DNA from: Hyphomicrobiales bacterium
GTDB taxonomy: Bacteria > Pseudomonadota > Alphaproteobacteria > Rhizobiales > Beijerinckiaceae
DNA length: 64,000 nt
Reading direction: 5' to 3'
Assembly: GCA_028869185.1 (NCBI GenBank)
Contig: JAGWTA010000009.1
Location: 27,258 to 91,257 of the forward strand
Below, one piece after another: positions 1 to 8,105 of the stretch; the first letter of the stretch is position 1, and every line of letters starts with the position of its first letter. Below the pieces are notes generated by a model. That model was not told the origin of the DNA and searched no databases. It saw only the letters and a program-made list of their open reading frames with translations. Made by a program: the position numbers and the translations under genes.

Positions 1-426
1 CGCAATATCCAGCAAAAGCGTCAGATCGGGTCGCATGTCGCCCACGCTGACCCGTTCCAGCTCCTCGATCAAGCGTGGCGACGCCTTGCCTGCGACGCCC
101 TGATAGGCGCGTGTGGAATCTGCGAAACGGTCGCACAGCACCCAGTCGCCGCGCGCCAGAGCGGGCGCGATTTTCGTGTCGATATGGTCGATTCGCGCTG
201 CGTTGAAGAGGATGGCCTCGCCTTCGGGGCCGATCGCGGCGAATTTTCCCGACAGAAGCGCGGCGCGCAAAATTTCGGCGCGCGGCGAACCGCCGGGTTC
301 GCGCGTCGTCACGACGGCGAGGCCGAGCGCTTCCAGTCTGCGCGCGAGCATCGCCATCTGCGTCGTCTTGCCGGCGCCCTCGCCGCCTTCGAAAGTGATG
401 AAACGCCCGCTCCGCGCTGCGTTCAT
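1..426 (-). CDS. tmk: thymidylate kinase, partial (C-terminus beyond window edge)
   Basis: Phosphorylates dTMP to dTDP with ATP in cytosolic dTTP synthesis. The first 142 residues are in the window; the full protein is normally about 210-230, so the C-terminal third is missing. Visible motifs are the P-loop GGEGAGKTT (residues 14-22), the dTMP-binding REPGGS (42-47) and the DRFADST segment (99-105) typical of the family. The ATG overlaps the stop of the upstream carboxypeptidase gene by ATGA, so the two are translationally coupled. In alphaproteobacteria tmk commonly follows a dac gene and precedes holB, which supports the call. Confidence 0.95.
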   Translation of the reverse strand, partial: MNAARSGRFITFEGGEGAGKTTQMAMLARRLEALGLAVVTTREPGGSPRAEILRAALLSGKFAAIGPEGEAILFNAARIDHIDTKIAPALARGDWVLCDRFADSTRAYQGVAGKASPRLIEELERVSVGDMRPDLTLLLDIA

Positions 427-1586
427 TTGCGCAGCACGTATTTACGGAAGGCGGCCGCGCCCGTTTCGTAGAGCGCATCGAAAGCGCGGTGCGGCAGGCC
501 GCCGACGGCGATGTCGCGCGCCGCATAGAGCGGGATGTCGAGCGCCGATGTCGCGCCGCGCATGACTTTCAGACGCGCGATCTCCGCGCCCTCCTTGATC
601 GGCGCCTGAACCGGGCCCTCGTAAACGATCTTTGCCGAGATCTTCTCGCTCGAGCCGCGGGGAATGAAAATTTTCACGGGCTGTCTGGCGACGACGGGGG
701 CGTCGGACAATTCCGCGCCGTAGGTCTTCACAGAGCCCACTTCGTCGCCCGGCTGGAAGAAGGTGCGCACATCGAATGCGCGAAAGCCCCAGAGCAGGAG
801 TCGGCGCGCGTCTTCGGCGCGTTCGCTCGCCGTCTTGCAGCCGTTCAGCGAGACGATCAGGCGCTGTCCGTTTTCAACCGCCGAGCCGACAATGGCGAAA
901 CCGCCCTCGTCGATATTGCCCGTCTTCAAACCATCCGCGCCGATGTTCATCAGCAGCAGCGGGTTGCGGTTGGTCTGCGTGATCTTGTTCCAGGTGAAAT
1001 CCTTTTCGCCGAAATATTTGTATTCGTCGGGATAGGTCGCGATCAGGCGATTGGCCAGATTGACCATTTCGCGCATCGTCACCTTCTGTTGCGGATCGCT
1101 CTTTCCCCAGGCGTTGGCGAAACGCGACCTGGTCATGCCGAGCTCGCGCGCGCGCTTGTTCATGATCGTGACAAACGCTTCTTCCGAGCCAGCTATGCCT
1201 TCGGCGAGCGCGATCGCCGCGTCATTGCCGGAATCGATCACCATGCCGCGGATGAGATCCTCGACGCGCACGTGGCTCTTGAGCGAAGCGAACATCGACG
1301 AGCCGCGCGAGGGCGCGCCGCCGGTGCGCCAGGCATGTTCGGAAATATCGAACGTATCGTCGAGGTGAATGCGCCCGAGCTTCAATTGCTGGAAGACGAT
1401 TTCGGCGGTGAGAACCTTGACCGTCGAGGCCGGCGAAACCAGTTCGTCGGCGGCGCGCTCGTAAAGAAATGCGCGGCTTTCGGCGTCCATCAGCGCCGCC
1501 TGCTGACATCCGACCTGAATGGTTTGTGCGCGCACGGGCGCTGCAAGGCAAAGAGCCAGCGCCAGAATGCGCGAAACTTTAGGCAT
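423..1586 (-). CDS. D-alanyl-D-alanine carboxypeptidase (PBP5/6 family, peptidase S11)
   Basis: Low-molecular-weight penicillin-binding protein that trims the terminal D-Ala from peptidoglycan stem peptides in the periplasm. The protein is 387 residues from the chosen start. An N-terminal signal peptide (LALALCLAAPVRA) is followed by the serine-peptidase triad of motifs: SxxK as STVK (54-57), SGN (119-121) and KTG (221-223). The C-terminal third matches the beta-rich PBP5 C-terminal domain. An in-frame extension 21 codons upstream is Arg-rich and would spoil the signal peptide, so the ATG at 1586 is preferred. It is followed directly by tmk with an ATGA overlap. Which dac paralogue it is cannot be told from sequence alone. 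Confidence 0.93.
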   Translation of the reverse strand: MPKVSRILALALCLAAPVRAQTIQVGCQQAALMDAESRAFLYERAADELVSPASTVKVLTAEIVFQQLKLGRIHLDDTFDISEHAWRTGGAPSRGSSMFASLKSHVRVEDLIRGMVIDSGNDAAIALAEGIAGSEEAFVTIMNKRARELGMTRSRFANAWGKSDPQQKVTMREMVNLANRLIATYPDEYKYFGEKDFTWNKITQTNRNPLLLMNIGADGLKTGNIDEGGFAIVGSAVENGQRLIVSLNGCKTASERAEDARRLLLWGFRAFDVRTFFQPGDEVGSVKTYGAELSDAPVVARQPVKIFIPRGSSEKISAKIVYEGPVQAPIKEGAEIARLKVMRGATSALDIPLYAARDIAVGGLPHRAFDALYETGAAAFRKYVLRK

Positions 1587-1699
1587 CGAGACGGTCAAAA
1601 CACACCCGCTGATTGGGCGGCGGCGCCCTGCGCGCGAGGCTCTGCGCACAAGGCTCTGATCTACGGCGCCCTGCGCGCGATTTGAAGAGCCGGACCGCC

Positions 1700-2650
1700 T
1701 TATTGCTCGTCGCCGTCGAGCGGCTGCGGCTTGCCCGCGCCGATCGGCGTGCCAGCGCCCGGCACGGTCTGCAGATCGAGCGGGCGGGCTGGCGGCGCTG
1801 GCGCATAGGCCGTGCGCACCAATTCGGCCTCGTGCGGCGCGGACGTCGCCTTGGCGGCCGATTGCACGCGACGATGCGCTGCGGCGGCGGGCGGCGGCGG
1901 GAGATTTTCGGCCAGCTCTTCATCGGCCTGCAGATTCTGAGCCGGCGCCGTTTCATGGCGGCGGCGCGCAGGCGCGCGTGAAGGCTCGGGCAGCGCGGCA
2001 ACCGCAGTCGGCTGCGGATTGGGATAGCCGTCGAGACTGGCGGGCGTTCCATCCGTGCGCAACGTCGCCATCAGCTTGCGGTCGCTCGATCCGCCAAGCT
2101 CGGCGCGACCGAGATATTCGATGCGCAACTTGGTCGTCCCCTGCCCCTTGAAGTCGAGCGCTTCGGCGACGCGTTGCGAGACATCCATCACCCGACCGCC
2201 GTGATAGGGGCCGCGATCATTGACGCGCACAATCATCGAGCGCGCGTTGCGCAGATTGGTCACGCGGGCGTAGCTCGGCAGCGGCATTGTGGGATGAGCG
2301 GCGGTGATCGAGCTGCGGTCGAAAATCTCGCCATTGGCGGTCTTGCGGCCATGGAAATCGGCGCCGTACCAGGAGGCCATGCCGGTTTCGGGTTTGGTCT
2401 GCTCGTGCGGGTAATAGGTCTTTCCGGCGATCTGATAGGGCCTGCCGACGTGATACTTGCCGCCGCCTTTCGGCACAGCCTGCCCGTCCGCCACGACGCG
2501 CGGGCTGGAGGCGACGCCATATTTCGCATCGTAACGCGATTCCGGCGCGGCGGAGGCGACTTGCTGGGGGCGCTGCGCACAGCCAGCGAGCGCGCCAAGC
2601 GCTCCCATCGCGAGAACCAGTCGCGCAGTCTTATCAAAACAGATTTTCAT
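1700..2650 (-). CDS. rlpA: RlpA-like septal ring lipoprotein (double-psi beta-barrel)
   Basis: Predicted outer-membrane or periplasmic lipoprotein of the RlpA family, some members of which are lytic transglycosylases acting on peptide-free glycan strands at the septum. 316 residues from the ATG at 2650. The signal peptide ends in a lipobox with Cys24 (ALAGC). The double-psi beta-barrel covers about residues 88-170, with the family signature GMASWYG (90-96), the G-x-x-T-A-N-G-E segment near 101-108 and VNDRGP (143-148). The C-terminal ~120 residues are Pro/Ala/Arg-rich and low complexity, and I see no SPOR domain, which in E. coli RlpA recruits the protein to denuded glycans. Earlier in-frame starts lack a signal peptide. 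Confidence 0.88.
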   Translation of the reverse strand: MKICFDKTARLVLAMGALGALAGCAQRPQQVASAAPESRYDAKYGVASSPRVVADGQAVPKGGGKYHVGRPYQIAGKTYYPHEQTKPETGMASWYGADFHGRKTANGEIFDRSSITAAHPTMPLPSYARVTNLRNARSMIVRVNDRGPYHGGRVMDVSQRVAEALDFKGQGTTKLRIEYLGRAELGGSSDRKLMATLRTDGTPASLDGYPNPQPTAVAALPEPSRAPARRRHETAPAQNLQADEELAENLPPPPAAAAHRRVQSAAKATSAPHEAELVRTAYAPAPPARPLDLQTVPGAGTPIGAGKPQPLDGDEQ

Positions 2651-2904
2651 GGAAGGACGCACCGCACGGAAGAACGCTGAACGAATCGCCGCAGCCTGAT
2701 AATCCGCCACACTGCTCTCCCTTGAGCCACGGCGGACCGAAGCCAGCGCCGAGTAGATTGCCAGCAACTCATTAACCGAGCGCTAAAGAAGACGCCAGTC
2801 GACTCGAAGCCCAAAGGGCGTATTCGCCTATCGCCGCGCATTGCGGCTTTTCCGGGGACGAAGCGCTCGCCAGCGGACAGACTTTGGTCTAGACAGCGCG
2901 GGCT

Positions 2905-2994
2905 GGAAGGATGGCCGAGTGGTTTAAGGCAGCGGTCTTGAAAACCGCCGTGGGCGCAAGTCCACCGTGAGTTCGAATCTCACTCCTTCCGCCA
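2905..2994 (+). tRNA. tRNA-Ser (anticodon TGA)
   Basis: A 90-base class II tRNA. The 7-bp acceptor stem pairs GGAAGGA with TCCTTCC, followed by G73 and an encoded CCA (2992-2994). The anticodon stem GCGGT/ACCGC encloses the loop CTTGAAA, giving TGA, which reads UCA codons. A long variable arm (about GGGCGCAAGTCC) and a GTTCGAATC T-loop identify tRNA-Ser. Confidence 0.97.
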
Positions 2995-3024
2995 GCCCAC
3001 CGCCCCGCCCTGCGGCGCGGCCGG

Positions 3025-3255
3025 TCAAGCGGCGTGGCGGTCCCAGACGACGCTCGTGCGCTCGTGATATTCGGGCATGTAAATTGTTTCCGTCGCCTTC
3101 TCGCGCTCTGCGATTTCGCGCGCCCACCAGCAAAAGTAGACGCCGAAAAGGGCGAAGACCGGAACTTCGCGATGCGTCTCGGCGCTGCGAAGGCGATTGG
3201 CGGATTTCACTTTCAGCGTTCCGCCTTTGAGGGGGATATGTATCGAGAAAGCCAT
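3025..3255 (-). CDS. hypothetical small protein (76 aa)
   Basis: An unrecognised 76-residue open frame on the minus strand. It has a basic N-terminal half, a short aromatic hydrophobic run (FALFGVYFCWWA, about residues 34-45) that could be a weak membrane or interfacial segment, and an acidic/charged C-terminus. Codon use resembles the neighbouring genes and is better than in the overlapping plus-strand frame. No clear ribosome binding site is seen. It lies between tRNA-Ser and hupB and is divergent from the latter. Function unknown. Confidence 0.45.
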   Translation of the reverse strand: MAFSIHIPLKGGTLKVKSANRLRSAETHREVPVFALFGVYFCWWAREIAEREKATETIYMPEYHERTSVVWDRHAA

Positions 3256-3531
3256 GCTTTTTTCTATTCCGTTAGGGCAAACAAATCCTTAACGGCGCCG
3301 GTTTCCGCAGCGAATTTGCGCATGCTCGCGCCATTGCGCGGCCAAAAGCGCTGCTGCGCGGACCTTTGACACATGACAGAGCGCGCCTTTTGCGCCTCTT
3401 CAGGGGATTTTTGCGAGAATCAGGCCCGCCGAGCCCGTAAAATATGGGGAATTTGTCGCGGCAAGCGCTTTACGCGCGAGAATCCCGTTATTATCCCGGC
3501 GCGATTCGGAATTTGTTCCGGGAGAAAAGAT

Positions 3532-3861
3532 ATGGCTCGCGCTACGACTAAGACTGCAACCAAACCGGCTGCGACGACGAAAACCGTCACGGTCACCCTG
3601 AAACATCTGGCGGCGGGCCTCGCCGACAAGCACGACATCTCCAAGCGCGCTGCCGACGAGATGCTGAACGAAGCCGTCGCGATGATGGTGAAGGCGCTCA
3701 AGAAGGGCGAACGCGTCAAGATCGCGGGCCTCGGCATCCTTCAGGTTCGCAAGCGCGCCGCGCGCATGGGCCGCAACCCGGCTACGGGCGAAGCCATCAA
3801 GATCAAGGCGAGCAAGAAGGTCGCTTTCCGCGCCCTGAAAGAGCTCAAGGAAGCGATCTGA
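3532..3861 (+). CDS. HU-family DNA-binding protein
   Basis: Small basic nucleoid protein that bends DNA as a dimer. 109 residues: a Thr/Lys/Ala-rich N-terminal stretch of about 20 residues precedes the HU fold. The family signature is visible around GLGILQVRKRAARMGRNPATG (residues about 66-86), including the Arg/Lys-rich beta-arm and the RNPATGE segment. The ATG at 3532 has GGGAGAAAAGA upstream; the longer in-frame opening has no family similarity. The N-terminal extension makes it slightly longer than the usual 90-95 residues. A strong terminator hairpin follows 35 bases after the stop. Confidence 0.93.
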   Translation: MARATTKTATKPAATTKTVTVTLKHLAAGLADKHDISKRAADEMLNEAVAMMVKALKKGERVKIAGLGILQVRKRAARMGRNPATGEAIKIKASKKVAFRALKELKEAI

Positions 3862-3896
3862 TCGTCGCTTCGCGATCGTCACAGACGTTCAATCAA

Positions 3897-3925
3897 AACG
3901 CCGGCGCAAAACGCCGGCGTTTTTA
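3897..3925 (+). terminator. rho-independent terminator after the HU gene (bidirectional)
   Basis: A perfect 10-bp inverted repeat, AACGCCGGCG and CGCCGGCGTT, with a 5-base loop, followed by TTTT. On the minus strand the stem is followed by TTTTGATTG, so it could also end transcription of the small convergent frame at 3954-4070. Confidence 0.85.
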
Positions 3926-3953
3926 TTTGTGCGCCTGCCGCCCGACCGCCGTT

Positions 3954-4070
3954 TCAGTCGCGCGGCGCGGGCCTGCGCGCGCCGTAAAGCGCGCCGAGGC
4001 ACAGGACGAGACCGAAGGCCTCGGCGGCCGCCTGACGATGGGCAAGGATGAAATCGTAAAGATAGATCAT
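3954..4070 (-). CDS. possible 38-residue membrane peptide
   Basis: A very short frame, ATG at 4070, encoding 38 residues with one hydrophobic span (AFGLVLCLGALYGA, about residues 18-31) and an Arg-rich C-terminus, the layout of a single-pass small membrane protein. It is convergent with the HU gene and shares its bidirectional terminator. No convincing Shine-Dalgarno sequence is present, so this is only a candidate. Confidence 0.25.
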   Translation of the reverse strand: MIYLYDFILAHRQAAAEAFGLVLCLGALYGARRPAPRD

Positions 4071-4263
4071 GGAGATCCGCCCTTCGCTGCATTGCGGCGC
4101 GATCTAGCGCGCCTCCGCACGGCCGTCAGGCGACGGAAGTCACGCCTGCCCCAATTTGTTGTTTACATGCATACGAATTTGGCGCGCGGGCCGATTGAAC
4201 GCGGCTTGCGCGGCGCCTATCTTCATCGATGCGGCGTTCCGCCGCTTCGAGAAGAGATTTCCC

Positions 4264-4560
4264 ATGGCGATCGACGGCACCTGGAATTTGAGCATCAACA
4301 CCCCGATGGGCGCGCAGGCCTCCACCGTAACGCTGAAAGCCGACGGCGGGCAGCTGAGCGGCCAACAGGAAGGCGCCGGCGGCGGTCAGGCGATCGAGAA
4401 CGGCTCGGTGAACGGGCAGAACGTTTCGTGGACCGTCGACATCGTCAATCCCATGCCGATGACGCTGGAGTTCAACGGCACGGTCTCGGGCAACGAGATT
4501 GCAGGTTCGGTGAAGCTCGGCGCATTCGGCGATTCGACCTTCTCTGGTCAGCGGGCCTGA
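4264..4560 (+). CDS. conserved hypothetical protein (98 aa, beta-rich)
   Basis: A 98-residue soluble protein of unknown function. It consists of alternating short beta-strand-like segments rich in Gly, Thr, Asn and Ser (for example TWNLSINTPMGAQ at residues 6-18 and TLEFNGTVSGNEIAGSVKLG near 68-87), suggesting a small beta-barrel or sandwich, without a signal peptide. Small proteins beginning MAIDGTWNL-like recur in alphaproteobacteria, to my recollection, but no function is known to me. The ATG at 4264 was chosen because an upstream extension is unrelated in composition. It is monocistronic, convergent with the methyltransferase. Confidence 0.7.
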   Translation: MAIDGTWNLSINTPMGAQASTVTLKADGGQLSGQQEGAGGGQAIENGSVNGQNVSWTVDIVNPMPMTLEFNGTVSGNEIAGSVKLGAFGDSTFSGQRA

Positions 4561-4634
4561 ACCCAGGGCTTGATTTAAACGCGCGTCGCCGACGCGGCGG
4601 CGCGCGTGGGTTCCTGTCCGGCGCTTGCGCTGCG

Positions 4635-5258
4635 TTATCGCGGCCTTGCGCTGCCCCATTGCGTCCAGCCGACGATTTTCGGCGTGGCCGGCAGATAGGT
4701 CTGCTCCACCTTTTCAAATGCAAAACCCGCCGTTTCGACAGCGGCGCCGATGGCGCGGCACAGGTGGCATCCGCCCGCCAGCCGCGACCAAAAAGGATCG
4801 AGCCCGCGCTGCCAGCGGGCGACGCTCTTGTCCGGCGACAATCCGTGTTCGCAGAAGAGCAGCCTGCCCGATGGTTTGAGAACACGACGCGCCTCGCGCA
4901 ACGCCTGATCGAGCGATGCGACCGAGCAGAGTGTGAAGGTCGTCAGAACCGTATCGAATGTCGCGGATTCAAAAGGCAGGTTTTCCGCCGCGCCCGGGAC
5001 GATCTCGACGGCCAGTCCGGCGGCCTTCGGCGCCTGTCGGGCGAGCGCGCGCAATTCGGCGGAAGGCTCGAGCCCGATGGCGACGCTGACTTCTTCCGGC
5101 TTGTACAGGGCGAAATTCAGCCCCGATCCCGCTCCCAGCTCCAGCACCCGGCCTTGTGCGGCCGGGACCAGGGCGGCGCGCTTGTCCATGATCTGCGGCG
5201 CGCGGCAGGCGCAGGCAATCAGCCCCGGCAGAATGCGCCGCTCATAAAAGGAGGCCAT
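4635..5258 (-). CDS. class I SAM-dependent methyltransferase
   Basis: Cytosolic methyltransferase of unknown substrate, 207 residues. SAM-binding motif I is VLELGAGSG (38-46). The acidic end of strand beta-2 (GLEPSAE) and motif IV region (FDTVLTTFTLCSV) are as in UbiE/Coq5-type enzymes, and the post-motif RVLKPSGRLLFCEHG is typical of this group. A Cys pair (GGCHLCR) lies near residue 163. It is the last gene of a minus-strand run NhaA-MFS-methyltransferase: the MFS stop codon lies one base before its ATG, implying translational coupling. Similar proteins are often annotated phosphatidylethanolamine or UbiE-like methyltransferases, but the substrate cannot be assigned here. Confidence 0.85.
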   Translation of the reverse strand: MASFYERRILPGLIACACRAPQIMDKRAALVPAAQGRVLELGAGSGLNFALYKPEEVSVAIGLEPSAELRALARQAPKAAGLAVEIVPGAAENLPFESATFDTVLTTFTLCSVASLDQALREARRVLKPSGRLLFCEHGLSPDKSVARWQRGLDPFWSRLAGGCHLCRAIGAAVETAGFAFEKVEQTYLPATPKIVGWTQWGSARPR

Positions 5259-5259
5259 G

Positions 5260-6561
5260 TCAGGCCATCGCCGGCGTCGCTTTCCTCGCGCCGCCCCGCC
5301 CGATCATCAGGCTGAATATCGCCGCCAGCAGGCAGGCGAAACCGGCGAGATAAAAGGACGGCGCATAGGTCAACAGCCAGGTGCGCGAGAGCCCGCCGAG
5401 CATCGCCGCGCTGGCGGCGCCAAGCTGATGGGCGGCGAAAATCCAGCCGAAAGCAACGCCCGCCTTCTCGCGCCCGAACTGCGCGCCGACGAGCTTTACG
5501 GTCGGCGGCACGGTCGCAATCCAGTCGAGACCGTAGAACATCGCAAAGACGGACAGTCCGTAGAGCGTGAATGTCGAGGACGGCAGCCAGAGCAGCGACA
5601 GACCGCGGAAGCCGTAATAGACGAACAGCAGCTTGCGGGCGTCGTAACGGTCCGACAGCCAGCCCGAGCCGATGGTGCCGAACAGGTCGAAAACGCCCAT
5701 CATCGCCAGCGCCGAGGCGGCCGTAACCGCCGCCATGCCATTGTCGACGCAGAACGAGATGAAATGCGTCTGGATGAGGCCGTTCGTCGAAAGTCCACAG
5801 ATGAAAAACGAACCGGCAAGCAGCCAGAAGGCCGGCGCGCGAACGCATTCGCGCAGAATGTCGACAGCGCGGAGCGCGGCGGCGCCGAGAGCGCCTTCCT
5901 GACGCGGCGGCGGCGCTGTGACGGGGCCCGTTTCGCCATAGGGCTTCAAACCGACTTCGGACGGGTAATCGACCAGAAAAAGCGTCACCGCGATCGCCGC
6001 CAGCACGATGCCGATGCCGAGCGGCGCCAGCGCCCAGCGCCAGCCATAATGATCGACGAGCCAGGCGCCGACCGGCAGAAACACCAGCTGCCCCGTCGCA
6101 ATGGCCGCCGTCAGCATGCCCATCACCAGACCGCGCCGGGCGGTGAACCAGCGCGTCGAGAGAATGGCGTTGAGCACAAGCGCCGTGAGGCCAGTGCCAA
6201 CGCCGACGAAAATCCCCCAGAACAGAATGAGTTGCCAAAGGCTGGTGATGAACAGCGCGGCCATCAGGCCCGTGAACACCAGCATCTGCGCCGAGAGGAT
6301 GACGCGTCGGACGCCATAACGATCGATCAGCGCGGCCGAGAACGGCGCCATCAGTCCGAACAGAACGAAACGCACCGCAAGAGCCGAGGAAATCTGCGCT
6401 GCATCCCAGCCGAATTCCGTCGTCAACGGCTTGATCAGCGCGCCGGGCAGGCCGACAGCGCCCGCCATCACGAGGCTCGAGAAAAAGGCTGTGACGACAA
6501 TCACCCAGCCATAGTGGATGTTGCGACGATCGAGCGCGGCGGCAAGAGAACGGGCTAGCAT
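5260..6561 (-). CDS. MFS transporter (12 TM, OFA/monocarboxylate-type)
   Basis: Inner-membrane secondary transporter, 433 residues with about 12 hydrophobic spans and a central cytoplasmic loop after TM6 (residues about 190-215). The N-terminus RRNIHYGWVIVVTAFFSSLV is characteristic of the oxalate/formate antiporter-like and monocarboxylate branches of the major facilitator superfamily. A start 12 codons further upstream would run into nhaA; the ATG at 6561 has GGAGAC immediately upstream and begins 17 bases after the nhaA stop. Transcribed with nhaA and the methyltransferase. Substrate unknown; an organic anion is the likeliest guess. Confidence 0.85.
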   Translation of the reverse strand: MLARSLAAALDRRNIHYGWVIVVTAFFSSLVMAGAVGLPGALIKPLTTEFGWDAAQISSALAVRFVLFGLMAPFSAALIDRYGVRRVILSAQMLVFTGLMAALFITSLWQLILFWGIFVGVGTGLTALVLNAILSTRWFTARRGLVMGMLTAAIATGQLVFLPVGAWLVDHYGWRWALAPLGIGIVLAAIAVTLFLVDYPSEVGLKPYGETGPVTAPPPRQEGALGAAALRAVDILRECVRAPAFWLLAGSFFICGLSTNGLIQTHFISFCVDNGMAAVTAASALAMMGVFDLFGTIGSGWLSDRYDARKLLFVYYGFRGLSLLWLPSSTFTLYGLSVFAMFYGLDWIATVPPTVKLVGAQFGREKAGVAFGWIFAAHQLGAASAAMLGGLSRTWLLTYAPSFYLAGFACLLAAIFSLMIGRGGARKATPAMA

Positions 6562-6577
6562 GTCTCCAGTCGTGCTT

Positions 6578-7705
6578 TTATCGCGACGAGGAGTCAACCG
6601 GCGCAGAACGCAGGGCTAGCATGCCGAGTCCGGAGAGCGCGGAGGCGACCGAGCCTGCGAGCACGCCGAGCTTGACCTGCGCGATCAGCTCGCCCTGCCC
6701 CTTGAAGGCCAGCAGGCCGACGAAGAGACTCATGGTGAAGCCGACGCCGCACAACAACGACATGGCGTAGACATGCAGCCAATCGGCGCCGGCCGGCTTT
6801 TCGGCCCAGCGGAGCGCCGCCATCAGACGAACGGTCAAAAAGACGCCGGCTTGTTTGCCGAAAAACAGACCGAGCGCGACGCCGAGCGCAACCGGCCCCA
6901 GCAGTTGCGCTCCCGTCACGCCGGCAAAGGAGACGCCCGCATTGGCGAAAGCGAACAGCGGCAGGACTATGTAGTCGACACGCGGGCTGAGCGCATGTTC
7001 GAGTTTGTCGAACCCCTCGCCCATCGGAATGGCCGCCGCCAGCGCAACGCCCGCCAATGTCGCGTGAACGCCGCTGCGGAACGTGAAATACCAGAGCGGC
7101 AGGCCGATCAGCAGATAGGGCCACAGCCGGCGCACGCCGCCGCGATTCAAGGCGAACAGCACGCCTAGCGCAGCGAAAGCGCCCGCAAGCATCGGAAGGT
7201 CGATCTTCTGCGTATAGAACAGCGCGATGACGACGACCGCGCCGAGATCGTCGATGATGGCGAGCGCTGTGAGGAACACGGTGAGCGAGGCCGGCGCCCT
7301 GCGCCCTACCAGCGACAGGACGCCCAGCGCGAAAGCAATGTCGGTGGCGGTCGGGATCGCCCAGCCGCGCAGCGCTTCAGGATGGCTGCGGGCGAGCGCC
7401 ACATAGATCAAGGCCGGCGCGATCATGCCGCCCAGCGCCGCCGCGCCCGGACCGATGCGCTGGCGCCAGGTGGCGAGTTCGCCCGCCAGCACCTCGCCCT
7501 TGATCTCCATGCCGACGAGGAGGAAAAACAGCGCCATCAGCGCGTCGTTGATCCACTCGACTGTTTCGAGCGGGCCAATATGTGTTTCCAGCGCATGAAA
7601 ATAGGCCGGGGCCAATCCCGAATTAGCGACGACCAGCGCCAGCGCGGCGCTCGCCATCAGCACGATGCCGCCGGCGGCCTCGCTTTGCAGAAATCTCGCG
7701 AACAT
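6578..7705 (-). CDS. nhaA: Na+/H+ antiporter NhaA
   Basis: Electrogenic inner-membrane antiporter that expels Na+ in exchange for protons and supports pH and salt homeostasis. 375 residues, 11-12 hydrophobic spans. Diagnostic motifs are the TM4 unwound helix TATDIAFALGVLSL (about 119-132) with the conserved TD, and the paired aspartates of TM5 in LAIIDDLGAVVVIALFY (about 149-165), equivalent to E. coli Asp163/Asp164. A conserved Lys occurs in the C-terminal half. First gene of the three-gene minus-strand run with the MFS and methyltransferase genes. Confidence 0.95.
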   Translation of the reverse strand: MFARFLQSEAAGGIVLMASAALALVVANSGLAPAYFHALETHIGPLETVEWINDALMALFFLLVGMEIKGEVLAGELATWRQRIGPGAAALGGMIAPALIYVALARSHPEALRGWAIPTATDIAFALGVLSLVGRRAPASLTVFLTALAIIDDLGAVVVIALFYTQKIDLPMLAGAFAALGVLFALNRGGVRRLWPYLLIGLPLWYFTFRSGVHATLAGVALAAAIPMGEGFDKLEHALSPRVDYIVLPLFAFANAGVSFAGVTGAQLLGPVALGVALGLFFGKQAGVFLTVRLMAALRWAEKPAGADWLHVYAMSLLCGVGFTMSLFVGLLAFKGQGELIAQVKLGVLAGSVASALSGLGMLALRSAPVDSSSR

Positions 7706-7747
7706 GCCGCCGTTCTAGCGGCTTTGGCCGCAGGGCGCCAAGCGCGC

Positions 7748-7981
7748 TCAATATTCGCGGCAGAAACGCGCGTTGGCGTAGCGCTCGCAATAGACGGTTG
7801 TATAGCGCATGTAGAAAGCCTGCTCGCGGATGTTGCGCGCCAGTTTCAGGCAGTCGTCAAAGCCGCGGCTATGCGGGCGCAGCGCATAGCTGCGGCAGAA
7901 ATCGTAATCGCGATCTTCCATCACGCCGGCGCTGGCGCCGGACGCCGCCAGAAGCGCTGCGAGCGTCAGAACAAAACGCAT
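7748..7981 (-). CDS. small secreted Cys-containing protein (77 aa)
   Basis: Hypothetical periplasmic protein. A clear signal peptide ([18 protein letters not shown], cleavage after about residue 18) leads a mature region of about 58 residues with four cysteines spaced as two likely disulfide pairs (FCRSYAL, FDDCLKL, VYCERYA, RFCREY) and many Arg/Tyr. The ATG at 7981 was chosen for the signal peptide; a longer frame upstream overlaps the divergent YgiQ gene. Function unknown. Confidence 0.7.
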   Translation of the reverse strand: MRFVLTLAALLAASGASAGVMEDRDYDFCRSYALRPHSRGFDDCLKLARNIREQAFYMRYTTVYCERYANARFCREY

Positions 7982-8105
7982 GACCTGCTCCCTGTCGCAC
8001 GGGAGCCTAGCGCGGAACAGGCCGCGGGGCCTTGCCCATTCTGCCGCCGCAGTTAACGCGCGCGACCGCATTGACCGCACCGGCCGGAAGGGCCACTTAG
8101 AGGCG

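Noticed and set aside
3927..5315. 462-residue plus-strand frame covering the small hypothetical and the methyltransferase region
   Set aside because: Arg-rich, no domains, overlaps the better-supported minus-strand methyltransferase and the 98-residue gene.
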